Assembly (NCBI GenBank): GCA_032622095.1
Contig: CP136061.1
Coordinates: 86,776,324 to 86,840,323, forward strand
Source of the DNA: Siphonodentalium dalli
Taxonomy: Eukaryota > Mollusca > Scaphopoda > Gadilida > Siphonodentaliidae
Length of the DNA stretch: 64,000 nucleotides
Direction: 5' to 3'
Position numbers and translations under genes: made by a program
Notes under the pieces: generated by a model
Seen by the model: only the letters and a program-made list of their open reading frames with translations
The model's database searches: none
Told to the model about the DNA's origin: nothing
In this document: positions 15,701 to 26,838 of the stretch, in pieces
Layout: the number at the start of each line of letters is the position of its first letter
How positions within the stretch are numbered: the stretch's first letter is position 1

Positions 15701-16990
15701 TGTGCACTCCTTGTATGGTATAGGGGTACAATCCTTATATGGTATAGGGGTACAATCCTTGTATGGTATAGGGGTACAATCCGTGTATGGTATAGGGGTA
15801 CAATCCTTATATGGTATAGGGGTACAATCCTTGTATGGTATAGGTGTACAATCATTGTATTGTATAGGGTCCTTGTATGGTATATGGGTACAATCCTTGT
15901 ATGGTATATGGGTACAATCCTTGCATGGTATAGGGTCCTTGTATGGTATAGGGGTACAATCCTTGTATGGTATAGGGGTACAATCATTGTATGGTATAGG
16001 GTCCTTGTATGGTATAGGGGTACAATCCATGTAAGGTATATGGGTACAATCCTTGTATGGTATAGGGTCCTTGTATGGTATAGGGGTACAATCCTTGTAT
16101 GGTATAGGGTACAATCCTTGTATGGTATAGGGTACAATCCGTGTATGGTATAGGGGTACAATCCTTGTATTGTATAGGTGTGCACTCCTTGTATGGTATA
16201 GGGGTACAATCCTTGTATGGTATAGGGGTACAATCCTTGTATGGTATAGGGGTACAATCATTGTATGGTATAGGGTCCTTGTATGGTATAGGGGTACAAT
16301 CCATGTAAGGTATATGGGTACAATCCTTGTATGGTATAGGGTCCTTGTATGGTATAGGGGTACAATCCTTATATGGTATAGGGGTACAATCCATGTAAGG
16401 TATATGGGTACAATCCTTGTATGGTATAGGGTCCTTGTATGGTATAGGGGTACAATCCTTGTATGGTATAGGGGTACAATCCTTGTATGGTATAGGGTAC
16501 AATCCTTGTATGGTATAGGGGTACACTCCTTGTATGGTATAGGGTACAATCCTTGTATGGTATAGGGTCCTTGTATGGTATAGGGGTACAATCCTTGTAT
16601 GGTATAGGGGTACAATCCTTGTATGGTATAGGGGTACAATCATTGTATGGTATAGGGTTCAATCCTTGTATGGTATAGGGGTACACTCCTTGTATGGTAT
16701 AGGGGTACACTCATTGTATGGTATAGGGGTACACTCCTTGTATGGTATAGGGGTACAATCCTTGTATGGTATAGGGGTACAATCCTTGTATGGTATAGGG
16801 GTACAATCCTTGTATGGTATAGGGGTACACTCATTGTATGGTATAGGGGTACACTCATTGTATGGTATAGGGGTACACTCCGTGTATGGTATAGGGGCAC
16901 AATCCTTGTATGGTATAGGGGTATAATCCGTGTATGGTATAGGGGAACATCATTGTATGGTATAGGGGTACACTCATTGTATGGTATAGG
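12789..16990. repeat. Satellite segmental duplication, copy 2 (about 4.2 kb)
   Basis: Tandem partner of the block at 7,776-12,330. The first 1.6 kb keeps a constant 5,013-bp offset with only scattered differences, so this part is the youngest-looking. Later parts differ by insertion or loss of units, for example a run of TATATGGG units at about 15.0-15.2 kb that sits elsewhere in copy 1. Confidence 0.85.
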
Positions 16991-18797
16991 GGTACAATCC
17001 TTGTATGGTATAGGGGTACAATCCTTGTATGGTATAGGGGTACAATCATTGTATGGTATAGGGGTACAATCCTTGTATGGTATAGGGGTACAATCCTTAT
17101 ATGGTATAGGGTACAATCCATGTATGGTATAGGGGTACAATCCTTGTATGGTATAGGGGTACAATCCTTGTATGGTATAGGGTACAATCCATGTAAGGTA
17201 TAGGGGTACAATCATTGTATTGTATAGGGGTACAATCCTTGTATTGTATAGGGGTACAATCCTTGTATGGTATAGTGGTACAATCCCTGTATGGTATATG
17301 GGTACAATCCTTGTATGGTATAGGGGTACAATCATTGTATTGTATAGGGGTACAATCCTTGTATTGTATAGGGGTACAATCCTTGTATGGTATAGTGGTA
17401 CAATCCATTTATGGTATATGGGTACAATCCTTGTATGGTATAGGGGTACAATCCATGTAAGGTATATGGGTACAATCCATGTAAGGTATATGGGTACAAT
17501 CCTTGTATGGTATAGGGGTACAATCCATGTAAGGTATATGGGTACAATCCTTGTATGGTATATGGGTACAATCCTTGTATGGTATAGGGGTACAATCCCT
17601 GTATGGTATAGGGTACTTGTATGGTATAGGGGTACAATCCTTGAATGGTATAGGGGTACAATCCTTGTATGGTATAGGGGTACAATCCTTGTATGGTATA
17701 GTGGTACAATCCCTGTATGGTATAGGGTACAATCCATGTAAGGTATATGGGTACAATCCTTGTATGGTATAGGGGTACAATCCATGTAAGGTATATGGGT
17801 ACAATCCTTGTATGGTATAGGGGTACAATCCATGTAAGGTATATGGGTACAATCCTTGTATGGTATAGGGGTACAATCCATGTAAGGTATATGGGTACAA
17901 TCCTTGTATGGTATATGGGTACAATCCTTGTATGGTATAGGGGTACAATCCATGTAAGGTATATGGGTACAATCCTTGTATGGTATATGGGTACAATCCT
18001 TGTATGGTATAGGGGTACAATCCCTGTATGGTATAGGGGTACAATCATTGTATGGTATAGGGGTACAATCCTTGTATGGTATAGGGGTACAATCCTTGTA
18101 TGGTATAGGGGTACAATCATTGTATTGTATAGGGGTACAATCCTTGTATGGTATATGGGTACAATCCTGTATGGTATAGGGGTACAATCAGTGTATGGTA
18201 TAGGGGTACACTCCTTGTATGGTATAGGGGTACAATCCTTGTATGGTATAGGGGTACAATCCTTGTATTGTATAGGTGTGCACTCCTTGTATGGTATAGG
18301 GGTACAATCCTTGTATGGTATAGGGGTACAATCATTGTATGGTATAGGGGTACAATCTTTGTATGGTACAGGGTACAATCCTTGTATGGTGTAGGGGTAC
18401 AATCCTTGTATGGTATAGGGGTACAATCCTTATATGGTATAGGGGTACAATCCTTGTATGGTATAGTGGTACAATCCTAGTATGGTATAGGGGTACAATC
18501 CTTGTATGGTATATGGGTACAATCCTTGTATGGTATATTGGGTACAATCATTGTATGGTATAGGGGTACAATCTTTGTATGGTATAGGGGTACAATCCTT
18601 GTATGGTATAGGGGTACAATCCTTGTATGGTATATGGGGTACAATCCTTGTATGGTATATGGGTACAATCCTTGTATGGTATAGGGGTACAATCCTTGCA
18701 TGGTATATGGGTACAATCCTTGTATGGTATAGGGGTACAATCCTTGTATGGTATAGGGGTACATTCCTTGTATGTGATAGGGGTACAATCCTTGTAT

Positions 18798-19006
18798 GGT
18801 ATAGGGGCACATTGCTTATGCCCACGTACCTCTGCCTAATACGGTTTAGGGAACATTCCTTATGTCCACGCACTTCTGCCTAATATGGTATAGGGCACAT
18901 TGCTTTTGCCACGCAAGCATTTATACGGTCACCACCACCCCACCCCCCACAATTCGGTATACAGGATTTAAAGGGAACGATGTGTCTTCCCACGCAATTC
19001 TAATAA
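18798..19006. repeat. Degenerate 44-bp units at the satellite edge
   Basis: Four related units close the array: 18,798-18,842 (45 bp), 18,843-18,886 (44 bp), 18,887-18,926 (40 bp) and, after a C-rich break, 18,956-19,006 (51 bp). Each starts like the 24-bp unit (GGTATAGGG then ACATTGCTTATG or AACATTCCTTATG) and then has about 20 extra bases (CCACGTACCTCTGCCTAATA or close variants) before the next GGT. The 24-bp satellite unit equals this longer unit without the extra 20 bases. Read as the surviving ancestral monomer at the array boundary; direction of change is inferred. Confidence 0.7.
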
Positions 19007-19559
19007 GGTTATTTCCTTTATTAATGCCCCCGGTGTATACTGTTTTACATATTTTTAGAAAGCTGTGGTTCGCTGGGCATTTCATAAATAGATAATGGGT
19101 TTTTTTCCGGTTTTGACAATTCGCAGTAGGTCGCCATTTGCGAATTGTCACAAAGGTCCCCTAAAATTGTCGAATTATGTTGATTTTAATTAGGGAACGG
19201 GTGCGTATATGTCAATTGATATGTATTTTAAACAAATGACGACACGATCATCATAATAGTGGTTTGTTCTATCAATCATGTCATAATCATCATTATCGAT
19301 CATCATCATCATTATCATAATACGGAACAAGTCTTGCGACTCTTCGTCCCAATAACATTATTTGCAATGCTTGTTTACAAATATATGTATCGTCATTCGA
19401 TATTTACTTGTGAGTCACTTGAACATATTACTTGTCGTCGAACTCGTATCTCATATATATTTTGAAGACCTCTGTTTGTATGTTTGTATGTTTGTGTGTA
19501 TGTTTGTCATTTATACAAATCTACGATTCTCGACCGATCGGGACGAAACTTGGTACGTG
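19007..19559. other. No gene seen; simple ATC-rich and TTTGTA-rich tracts
   Basis: AT-rich unique-looking DNA with short ATC/ATT repeats at about 19,265-19,320 and a TTTGTATG run at about 19,478-19,510. Open frames here are short and of repetitive composition. Confidence 0.6.
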
Positions 19560-19880
19560 TGTGTAGTTTGACCAGGCGGTGGACGTTGTCGTATTGGCGA
19601 GCCTGTGTGGCGCCCGCTTCGCGCATGCGCAGACCAGATCTCGGAAACGGGTGGAGCTATCGACTTGAAATTTGCTATGTGAATGTATCTTGCCCCGGAT
19701 ACGAATTTTATCGGGTCGCCGAGCCCGTGCGACGCAAGCTTCGCGCATGCGCAGACGAGATCTCGGAAACGGGTGGAGCTATCGACTTGAAATTTGGTAT
19801 GTGAATAGCCCCGACAACGTCGGGCTGGGTAGAGCTATCGACTTGAAATTTGGTTTTTGAATAGCCCGGACAACGTCGGG
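19560..19880. repeat. Diverged tandem repeat with hairpins
   Basis: A unit of about 122 bp is present twice (GCATGCGCAGAC at 19,623 and 19,745), each followed by GATCTCGGAAACGGGTGGAG and GCTATCGACTTGAAATTTG. A third partial copy of the last part follows about 60 bp on. The last copies end in short palindromes built on CCCGAC and GTCGGG. An unnamed interspersed or tandem repeat; not coding. Confidence 0.6.
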
Positions 19881-19914
19881 CTCATCGGCTAGTTTTATAT
19901 AATTGAAGAATGAG

Positions 19915-20420
19915 TCTATGTAACTATATTTTGAATTGATCGAGTGTTGGAGCCTCAACAGCGAAGTCTGGCAGAGAGTTCCAGCTATTTACCACCCTCT
20001 GCGTGAAGAAGTATTTTCCTATGGCCCTGTTAACAATGGGCATCTGTAGCTTTTTATAATGTCCTCTTGTTCTTCCTGATGAATGTCTTTCTAATAGGTC
20101 ACAGGCATTGATATTTTAATGACCATTCAGCCGTTTATATACCTCGATTAGATCTCCTCTAAATATTCGATATTTTAAAACATCAGATTGAGTCTTATCA
20201 TTCGGTCTCGGTAGCATAGAGTTTTGATTTTGTATTTCTCTAACACAATGCTTTGATATTTGTGATGTGGACTCCATGCAGAGTTACAGTATTCGATGAT
20301 ATGTCGGACCATGCTTATGTAGAGCGATTAGAAAGTGTCGATGTCCAATTTCGTGAAAGTTCTGTTGACTATGCCGATGATTTGAGAAGCTTTATTGTTT
20401 TAGGATATTGTAGGAAGGCC
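19915..20420 (-). pseudogene. Non-LTR retrotransposon reverse transcriptase, C-terminal remnant
   Basis: On the minus strand the region reads as the C-terminal end of ORF2 of a jockey/CR1/L2-type LINE. Recognisable pieces in order are IIGIVNRTFTKLDIDTF, a stop, LYISMVRHIIEYCNSAWSPH, then MIRLNLMF, RGDLIEVYKRLNGH and, near 19.95-20.05 kb, RTRGHYKKLQMPIVNRAIG followed by KYFFTQRVVNSWNSLPDFAV and EAPTLDQFKI. The WNSLPxxxVEAPxxxxFK ending is typical of this family. At least two in-frame stops and likely frameshifts break it. No endonuclease or RT catalytic motif is present, as expected for a 5'-truncated copy. The plus-strand open frame at 20,253-20,441 is a shadow. Confidence 0.85.
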
Positions 20421-21295
20421 AATCTGGCCGTGTCAAATTGAGCTATAGCTATGAGATTTCTCGCAGGACAACACATTTCGGGTTTTCGTGGGGTGAGTAT
20501 TCGCTGGGTGTATTATAGTTGCAGTATACTATTATGACCGCGTTGATTGCTTTCGATGTTTAGGTATGAACAATGGCTGGGCCATGCACTCTTGGCGGGA
20601 ACACAATGCCTCCGATTTTTTATCCGAATTTAGAAGCTTTCTGGTGTGGTGAATGAGAAACCTGCAGTAATAAGCCGTAGTTTTTTTTTTTTAATTTGAA
20701 GGATTAGTTGTTTCAACGGAATTATGAGGCGGTGCATTCATGTAACCAATACATGTTATATTATAATTTATATTTATGGCTAATAATATGATCTTGAGGG
20801 CGTTACTATTTCTGATTATGGATTTCTTGTGGTGTATGGTGGTCTCTGTTACGTGCAATCAGCAGCTAGGGTAAATAAATGAGTCACACTATATTGCATC
20901 ACCCAGACCCCTAATAAGGCACGCGGCTCAATCGATGATTCCCAGATCGATTAACAGCTTAAGAGTCATCGCCGAAAAAACCATTATCAACAGCAGTGGG
21001 TTTTCCCCGTTAGCAGACAACTGCATGCAATGAACCATCGGCTGATAATTGAAACCACACATGCACTAATTATCTAAGCAGTATTTACTCGCAGACGAAT
21101 TTAGACCTAACTAAGTATAAGATTTTTTTCATTCACATACAGTCTGCCTATATATTAATTTAGGGCCGACACAGCAAAAATAATTAATCCGGGAGCTAAC
21201 AGAGGTACCCTTGCACACCCGGGACTTAACTTTATCCCACTCATTTTGTTCCTTATTATGTCCTTCAACTTTTAAACAATGTTAACAAGAAAACA
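20421..21295. other. No gene seen
   Basis: AT-rich DNA with no convincing coding frame and no clear repeat. An oligo-T tract lies at about 20,681-20,690. Confidence 0.5.
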
Positions 21296-22778
21296 AGTGG
21301 CCGTGTAGACTATAGACAAGATGGCGGCCACCATTGTCGCCGTTTTTTCAGACTAGGCCCTAAGTCAGTTTGATGTAAATTATAGAGGGAAAATCTGGTA
21401 AAATTTACGTGAAGCTAAGACATAATGACACTTTTATAGGGCAAAATTGAAACTCTCCATCCAAAATGGCCACCGTAAGTTGAAAATATGACGTTTTTTC
21501 ACTTATATCTTCTAGATCAGTTTATGCTGTTTGGAACTGGTTGAGAAATGTGACTTTCACAAATTTCAATTTCACAAAAAAAATCACAATTGGGATTCTA
21601 GTCACATTTCAACAAGTAATGAACAGAACTTTGTAATATAAGTGAGGCATATCATTACGTATGAATATTCCAACTCATTGGAACCAAAATTGTTACTTTG
21701 GCTCAAAATGACAGCCAAAATTTGGAAAATAGTAGATATTGCGCCAGCTTGCATTGCAATCGCTTACAAGTTGTGGTTGATGTATACAATTGGCTATTCT
21801 GCCTTCTATTCATTGAATACTAATATGTCTGATGCACCATGGTTAATTGTTACTATTGTCAGCAGTGACATCACCAGAAATATTGGATTTTTCTATCACA
21901 AACTTGACTTAAATATTTGCAAAAAATAACTTTTCAGATTTGGACCATTTTTTCAAGTAAAATGTAACTATATTTGGCATAAAATGTGTTTATTGTTTTG
22001 GTCTATCTTAAATGTGTCACACTAAGGTGTTTATAGACCAGATTGCTCAAGATGGCTTCCAAAATGGCAACCGAATATGGTAAAAAGTTAAATTTTTACA
22101 TATATCCCAAACATTATTATCTACGTTATCCGATTCCGATTACTTGCAAAAATGGTCCAAACCTGAAAAGTAATTTTTTGCCGATATTTTTGTCAAGTTT
22201 GATGGAGAATCCAATATTTCTGGTAATTTCAGTGGTGACAACACTAACATTTAACCATGGTTCATCAGACATGTTAGCATTCAATGTATAGAAGGAAGAA
22301 TAAGCAACTTTATACATCAACCACAACTTGTAAGCGATTGCAAGACACGCTGGGGAAATCTCTACAATTTTCCATATTTTTGCGGCCATTTTGAGCCAAA
22401 GTAACAATTTTGGTTCCAATGAGTTGGAATATTCATAATTAATGACATGGCTCACTTACATTACAAAGTTATGTTCATTTCTTGTTGAAATATGACTAGA
22501 ATCCCAATTGGTATTTTTTTGTGAAATTTTATACCACGTTCTGTAAAATCAAATTTTTGAGGGATCGGAAGGGCTAGGACCCCAGTAATTGCATATCATT
22601 GCTCAAGTCATCAGTTCATAAAAAAATACAAAATAAAGTCACATTTCTGAACCAGTTCCAAACAGCATTAACTGATCTAGAAGATATAAGTGAAAAAGCG
22701 AAACAAACTGACAGGGCCTAGTCTGAAAAAACGGCCGCAATAATGGACGCCATCTTGTCTGGAGTCTACACTGCCACT
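21296..22778. mobile_element. Fold-back element with ~650-bp inverted arms
   Basis: The ends are inverted copies: AGTGGC, one base, then GTGTAGACT and AGACAAGATGGCG on the left, and the complement ending at 22,778. Homology continues inward for roughly 650 bp on each side (about 21,296-21,960 and 22,120-22,778), with a ~110-bp insertion in the left arm after 21,375. The arms carry matching open frames of 95 and 109 aa starting only at GTG. Between the arms, codon changes are mostly amino-acid-changing, as expected without selection. No target-site duplication was obvious. Probably a non-autonomous DNA transposon; superfamily unknown. Confidence 0.8.
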
Positions 22779-23869
22779 TTTTTCTTCGAATAATGTTCGG
22801 AAAAAAACTTGCCAAAACGGAAAACAATTAGGGTCGAAGCGTGGTGGGTCTCAAAAATGGCCAAAGGTAAAAACAATCACCTTAATTGTCTGAAATTTGT
22901 TTCTGACACCCATTGTGGTCACAGCTATTATCCAGATGTTTTAAAGTTTTTGCATAGAAGTGAAACAATCGCTCTTTATTTCTACCATATAATGAATAGA
23001 ATAAGATTGAACGCTCTTTTCTGTCACCTGTCAGTAAATGGCTGTTTTGCTTGGGACTTAAAACATCGTGTTCAAAGTTGTACGTTATATGACTCCAATG
23101 CGTCTTTCTTGGACATACATGTATCATGCCCGTATTAAATTCGAAAGCGACTATTATTAGGTGTATTTATAGAGAGCGCATATCGCCATTTGGCTTACAA
23201 ATCCATTGTTTTCGTCTTCTTCAGATGATGCTATGAGTGAGCTTAATGGTATGTGAAATTCAAGATTTTTCGCCCGATGGATCCAGATAAATTCTTTGTT
23301 GAAACTCTCTTGCAATTTTGTCCTGGATTTATGACAAACAGGTATGACGTGATGAGATACGAAATAAAGATAATTATTTGTGGATGGCAGCATTTCTAAT
23401 AAATAAAAGCTAAAAGAGATGCAGTTTTGAAAATGTTGAGCTATGCATGAGTTCGTGATACATCTACATGGAGACAGTCCAAATTTAAAGAAACAACGTA
23501 TAGAAAATGATCTGATTATTTCATACCTATTATTTTGTTATTTCTAAGTGTGTTTCAAATTTATCATACTTTGCCAATATAGATTTATTTTGCCTTCAAA
23601 ATAGATCTCGAGCAAACCCATTTGTAAATATCAGAACATTTCCTCAGCAAAAAACGTCTCTGCTTATTGGGCCGCGTTCACAAACGGGCAAATTTGTCGG
23701 GTATTTTGTTTTTGCATGATTTCCGTCATAGAACGTATCGGGTCACAATATGAACTAAAATAATATACTTACACAAAAAGAAGCGAGCCATCATCTCATT
23801 CATCTGTGTTTGTTCCTTACAAACACGTCGACAACCTGAAAGAAATTGAGAGGTTAGATTTAGATTTAG
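22779..23869. other. No supported gene
   Basis: AT-rich sequence. A minus-strand open frame at 23,157-23,393 has a plausible composition (it contains KEFIWIHRAKNLEF) but no recognised domain and no clear splice context, so it is not called. Confidence 0.45.
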
Positions 23870-24115
23870 ATTCAGGTTAACCCTTTCTCTACTAAATGGA
23901 TTCTCCCAAAACGGTTATAACAGTATACATTGGAATAGTATATTATTCATCTGGAGGGGTGATCAGGAAATGCAAGCAGAATACAGACAGTCAAACAGAT
24001 CAAACTGGCGTAGAAGAATGCATATTCGTTGGTGGGAAATTTTAAGATAATAAGTTCAATGGTGGTTTGTATAGTACTCCCAGGTTTTCCTTTTCACTAA
24101 GTCGGAACTCTTAGA
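23870..24115 (-). repeat. Dispersed repeat family C, copy 1
   Basis: In reverse orientation this matches the copies at 34.64, 37.39 and 38.79 kb. Shared landmarks are TGAACTTATTATCT, GAATAATA plus a variable step, and GAGAATCCATTTAG followed by GAAAGGGTTAA. The end TTAACCCTTT at 23,879 suggests a TTAA-flanked element, but the outer boundaries differ between copies. Confidence 0.6.
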
Positions 24116-24323
24116 CATGATAATATTTATTCAACTCATGTATAAAAAGTCAACAGGCAGTCACGGAGATATATATAGAACCGTCTTCGTGTTTGTTTTT
24201 GTAAATGATTACCGCACGAGATAGCCGGCGGAGTGATACCACGAGTGCTGGTACTGATAATTACCACACCCCTTGGAAAGCATGCGATCGTGTGGTAATC
24301 ATAGATAGATATGTAATAAAATA

Positions 24324-24792
24324 TGTGACCCGCCATATCAAATTCAGTCGGAAGTCGGGATTTTTTTACCCTGTGCCAATGCATTCTCTTATATATGCGA
24401 GTCGACCATAGGTCGCCTCGCATATATAAGAGAATGCATTGGCCTAACAATTTTTTATCATTTGTTTTAAATAAATGTTTCTGACAATTTTTAGGACATA
24501 AAATAAAAAACATCCATTACCCTGCAGGGAGCCCCACACATACAATGTATATAGAAGCATATTATAGAATAGTGTCGTCTGCTCATGTTTGTCTGGGGCT
24601 ATGTATGGGTGAAATTATAAAATTGTTAAAGAATACAAGAAAAAAAAATTTAAATTGTAAAAAATTGTTAGGCCAATGCATTCTCTTATATATGCGAGGC
24701 GACCTATGGTCGACTCGCATATATAAGAGAATGCATTGGCACAGGGTAAAAAAAATCCCGACTTCCGACTGGATTTGATATGGCGGGTCACA
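24324..24792 (+). mobile_element. MITE-A copy 1 (complete, 469 bp)
   Basis: Terminal inverted repeats start TGTGACCCGCCATATCAAAT and run about 120 bp inward through GTCGGGATTTTTTTACCC. Each repeat contains a 69-nt near-perfect hairpin (24,375-24,443 and 24,672-24,740): a 27-bp stem beginning GCCAATGCATTC, a short bulge, then CGACC-ATA-GGTCG. The ~230-bp centre contains CCCTGCAGGGAGCCCCACAC and GTCGTCTGCTCATGTTTGTC. There is no coding capacity. The orientation given is arbitrary; copy 2 is inverted relative to it. Superfamily not assigned because the target duplication is not clear. Confidence 0.9.
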
Positions 24793-24880
24793 TATATAAT
24801 ACAACTTTACACTATTTGTTAGTGGTATAGAGTGCATAGAAGAGAGTCAGAGCCACTGGTCTCTTACAAAATATGTATAG

Positions 24881-24977
24881 GTTATAACCCCCTTGGGTAT
24901 CTGTACAAGAAATATAGACCAAGCCGCGAAGCGGCGCGGTCTATATTTCTTGTACAGATACCCAAGGGGGTTATGAC
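24881..24977. repeat. ~97-nt near-perfect palindrome with nested hairpin
   Basis: Arms of about 40 bp (24,881-24,920 and 24,938-24,977) match with one mismatch; the left arm reads CCCCCTTGGGTATCTGTACA. The centre carries its own hairpin, GCCGC-GAA-GCGGC. DNA could extrude as a cruciform and a transcript would fold into one long stem. Confidence 0.9.
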
Positions 24978-25920
24978 ATATTTATAAAACGGTTCACACC
25001 CCAAGGCAAACACAATTGAGCCACATTCTATTCGACGATTACCTATCAATTACCATTCAATTAAAAGTTAATTGAATGGATTGTGGTGTTACATATTCCT
25101 GTTGAATAATTAGTCAAATGTTTGATGACAATCGGCTCACTTGGGTCTGCATTATATATCAGCATTGATAAATCATCTTGTGTCCGAATTTGAGAACGTT
25201 TATACTGACAACGTGTTTCTTGATAAAACAGATTCTTCGTTGTGACAATAAACTGTTTCAGCTGTTTAAGTTATTTTTCGCCTTGTTGTCATTAAGGAAT
25301 TATCGTTCAGAACACAGGAGACAATGTGCCGCTAGTGTTCGGACTAGGAAGTGAAACTATTCCACATTAATTGCATGAAGTTTGTTTGATGAAATATCAC
25401 CGGCATTCATAACAAAAGACGCAAGCAAACCTGTGTATAGTGTCTGTATTTTCGGCGCATGCACATGCATTTATATGAGAACAGTTTGTGAAATGTTCTC
25501 AATGTATCATTCTGAAGATCATTATGTGATTATTGTGGATTATACATTCGAAACAGGTTTGGATCTCATTAAGTTTACGTCCAATCGCCGCCCCTCTCGA
25601 TAGACAAAAACATATTCAACCAAAAGTGTTGGGTCCCAACCCATGCAGACCACCCCTATATGTCCGCTAATAATGGAATGATCCGTGTTTTAACTTCCCA
25701 AGTGACTGGTGCGATCATTATCATGGCGCATTGTTAGAATTTCACACCTACCGGTCCGATCTTCTTTCAGCTTACTATCCAATTAATGTCAATTTCTGTG
25801 TGATATTTAGCTCAAGTCTGTATTTTGGCCCCGTTGAAATACAGATTCATACAAGAAATATTGTTCATGAATTGGAGCAATTTGATTGGCCGAGGGGTGT
25901 GAACCGGTTTATAAATATAT
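24978..25920. mobile_element. Possible ~940-bp element bounded by short inverted repeats
   Basis: ATATTTATAAAACGGTTCAC plus ACCCC at the left is mirrored at about 25,893-25,920 as GGGGTGTGAACCGGTTTATA. The inside is AT-rich without a recognisable gene. The left boundary abuts the palindrome at 24,881-24,977, which may be part of the same element. No target duplication identified. Confidence 0.4.
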
Positions 25921-26285
25921 ATATCATCTATACAACCAACGCCCGTGCTCAACCCCGTGTCGATTTCCAATTGGACCACGTGTTAGGTATGTCCACCCAG
26001 GTTTAATATACATATATTCTTTGTAGACTCAATGGCCTGGAGTGAAATGATCAAGAATCTTTTCACCCAGGTCACTGTCCCGCGGATTTAAATGTATAAA
26101 TCAATGAGCAAAGGGCATTGACCTTTTATATAGATTAACCATACTCACATGTACGATTCTTGCTAATTCGGCGCTGGTGGGTGTGGGAGACGGACCGGTG
26201 TCTCGTGGGTTTCCACACACCGAGCCCCGGTCAGTCGCCCTCACACACAGCGCTGAATTGACCAAGTTGGAGATGAATTATTATC
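25921..26285. other. No gene seen
   Basis: Unique-looking AT-rich sequence with no supported coding frame. Confidence 0.5.
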
Positions 26286-26500
26286 ATGTTACCCATATAT
26301 ATGTATGTATGTACGTATATGTGTATGTACGTGGGTATATATATATGTATGTGTATGTATGTGCATATGTATGTATGCATGTGTGTATATGTATATATAT
26401 ATATGTATATGTATGTAGCTATATATATATATATATATATATACTTATATTTATACCATATGTATATGTATATGTGCGTATGTATGGGTGTCCCTCTTGT
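26286..26500. repeat. TATG/TATA-rich microsatellite region
   Basis: Runs of TATG, GTATA and TA repeats. Apparent frames on both strands consist of Tyr, Val, Met, Cys and Ile only and are products of the simple repeat. Confidence 0.9.
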
Positions 26501-26838
26501 CTGCACCTTTTGACATTGAATGTATTATGTTTTTCATATATATATGGCTCTATTGTCGCATTATACTTGTATATATGTGATTTATGGGCAATAAAACATT
26601 GAACTAGTATTTAGTATAGAAAGGGTTAAACTTCTAACGTCGGTTGTCAGTGGTGACACCATAAAACCCACCATCTCTGCGTTTTCTATACATGTACTTG
26701 AAAATAATTAGATTGCACCCGTTCGCCCAACGTTATATATATATATATATATTAGTAGCCAGATATCGACTTTCAAAAGAGTCTTAAATCTTAATACGTT
26801 TCGAATTTGTGCCAGCCTAGCAAAAATTATAATGATCG
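26501..26838. other. No gene seen
   Basis: AT-rich sequence with a short TA run at about 26,735-26,752. The stretch at about 26,610-26,635 (AGTATAGAAAGGGTTAAA) resembles an end of dispersed family C. Confidence 0.4.

Larger units (their letters stand above)
1..18797. repeat. 24-bp satellite array, about 780 copies, open at the left edge
   Basis: Near-perfect tandem units of 24 bp, core GGTATAGGGGTACAATC followed by CTTGTAT or ATTGTAT. Common point variants are CATTGTAT, CCTTGTAT, CCATGTAT, GTAAGG for GTATGG, ACTC for AATC, and TATATGGG for TATAGGGG. The array enters from outside the window, so its full length is unknown. A period of eight codons with few stops produces long open frames in several frames on both strands, repeating GTIIVWYR or YGIGVQSL on plus and PIPYNDCT, HTMIVPLY or YTIQGLYP on minus. 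They start and stop only where a unit changes length or gains a stop. These are shadows of the repeat, not genes. No other sequence interrupts the array. Confidence 0.97.

Noticed and set aside
1-18642. Dozens of long open frames of up to 893 codons on both strands
   Set aside because: They are translations of the 24-bp satellite. They break where a unit changes length or gains a stop, and several frames are open at once.
21642-22455. Paired 95- and 109-aa frames as a divergent gene duplicate
   Set aside because: They start at GTG in the arms of a fold-back element, and differences do not favour silent sites.
23157-23393. Minus-strand 78-codon frame
   Set aside because: Gene-like composition, but no domain, splice sites or neighbour evidence.
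26177-26602. Tyr/Val/Met/Cys-rich frames of 75-141 codons
   Set aside because: Translation of TATG/TATA simple repeats.
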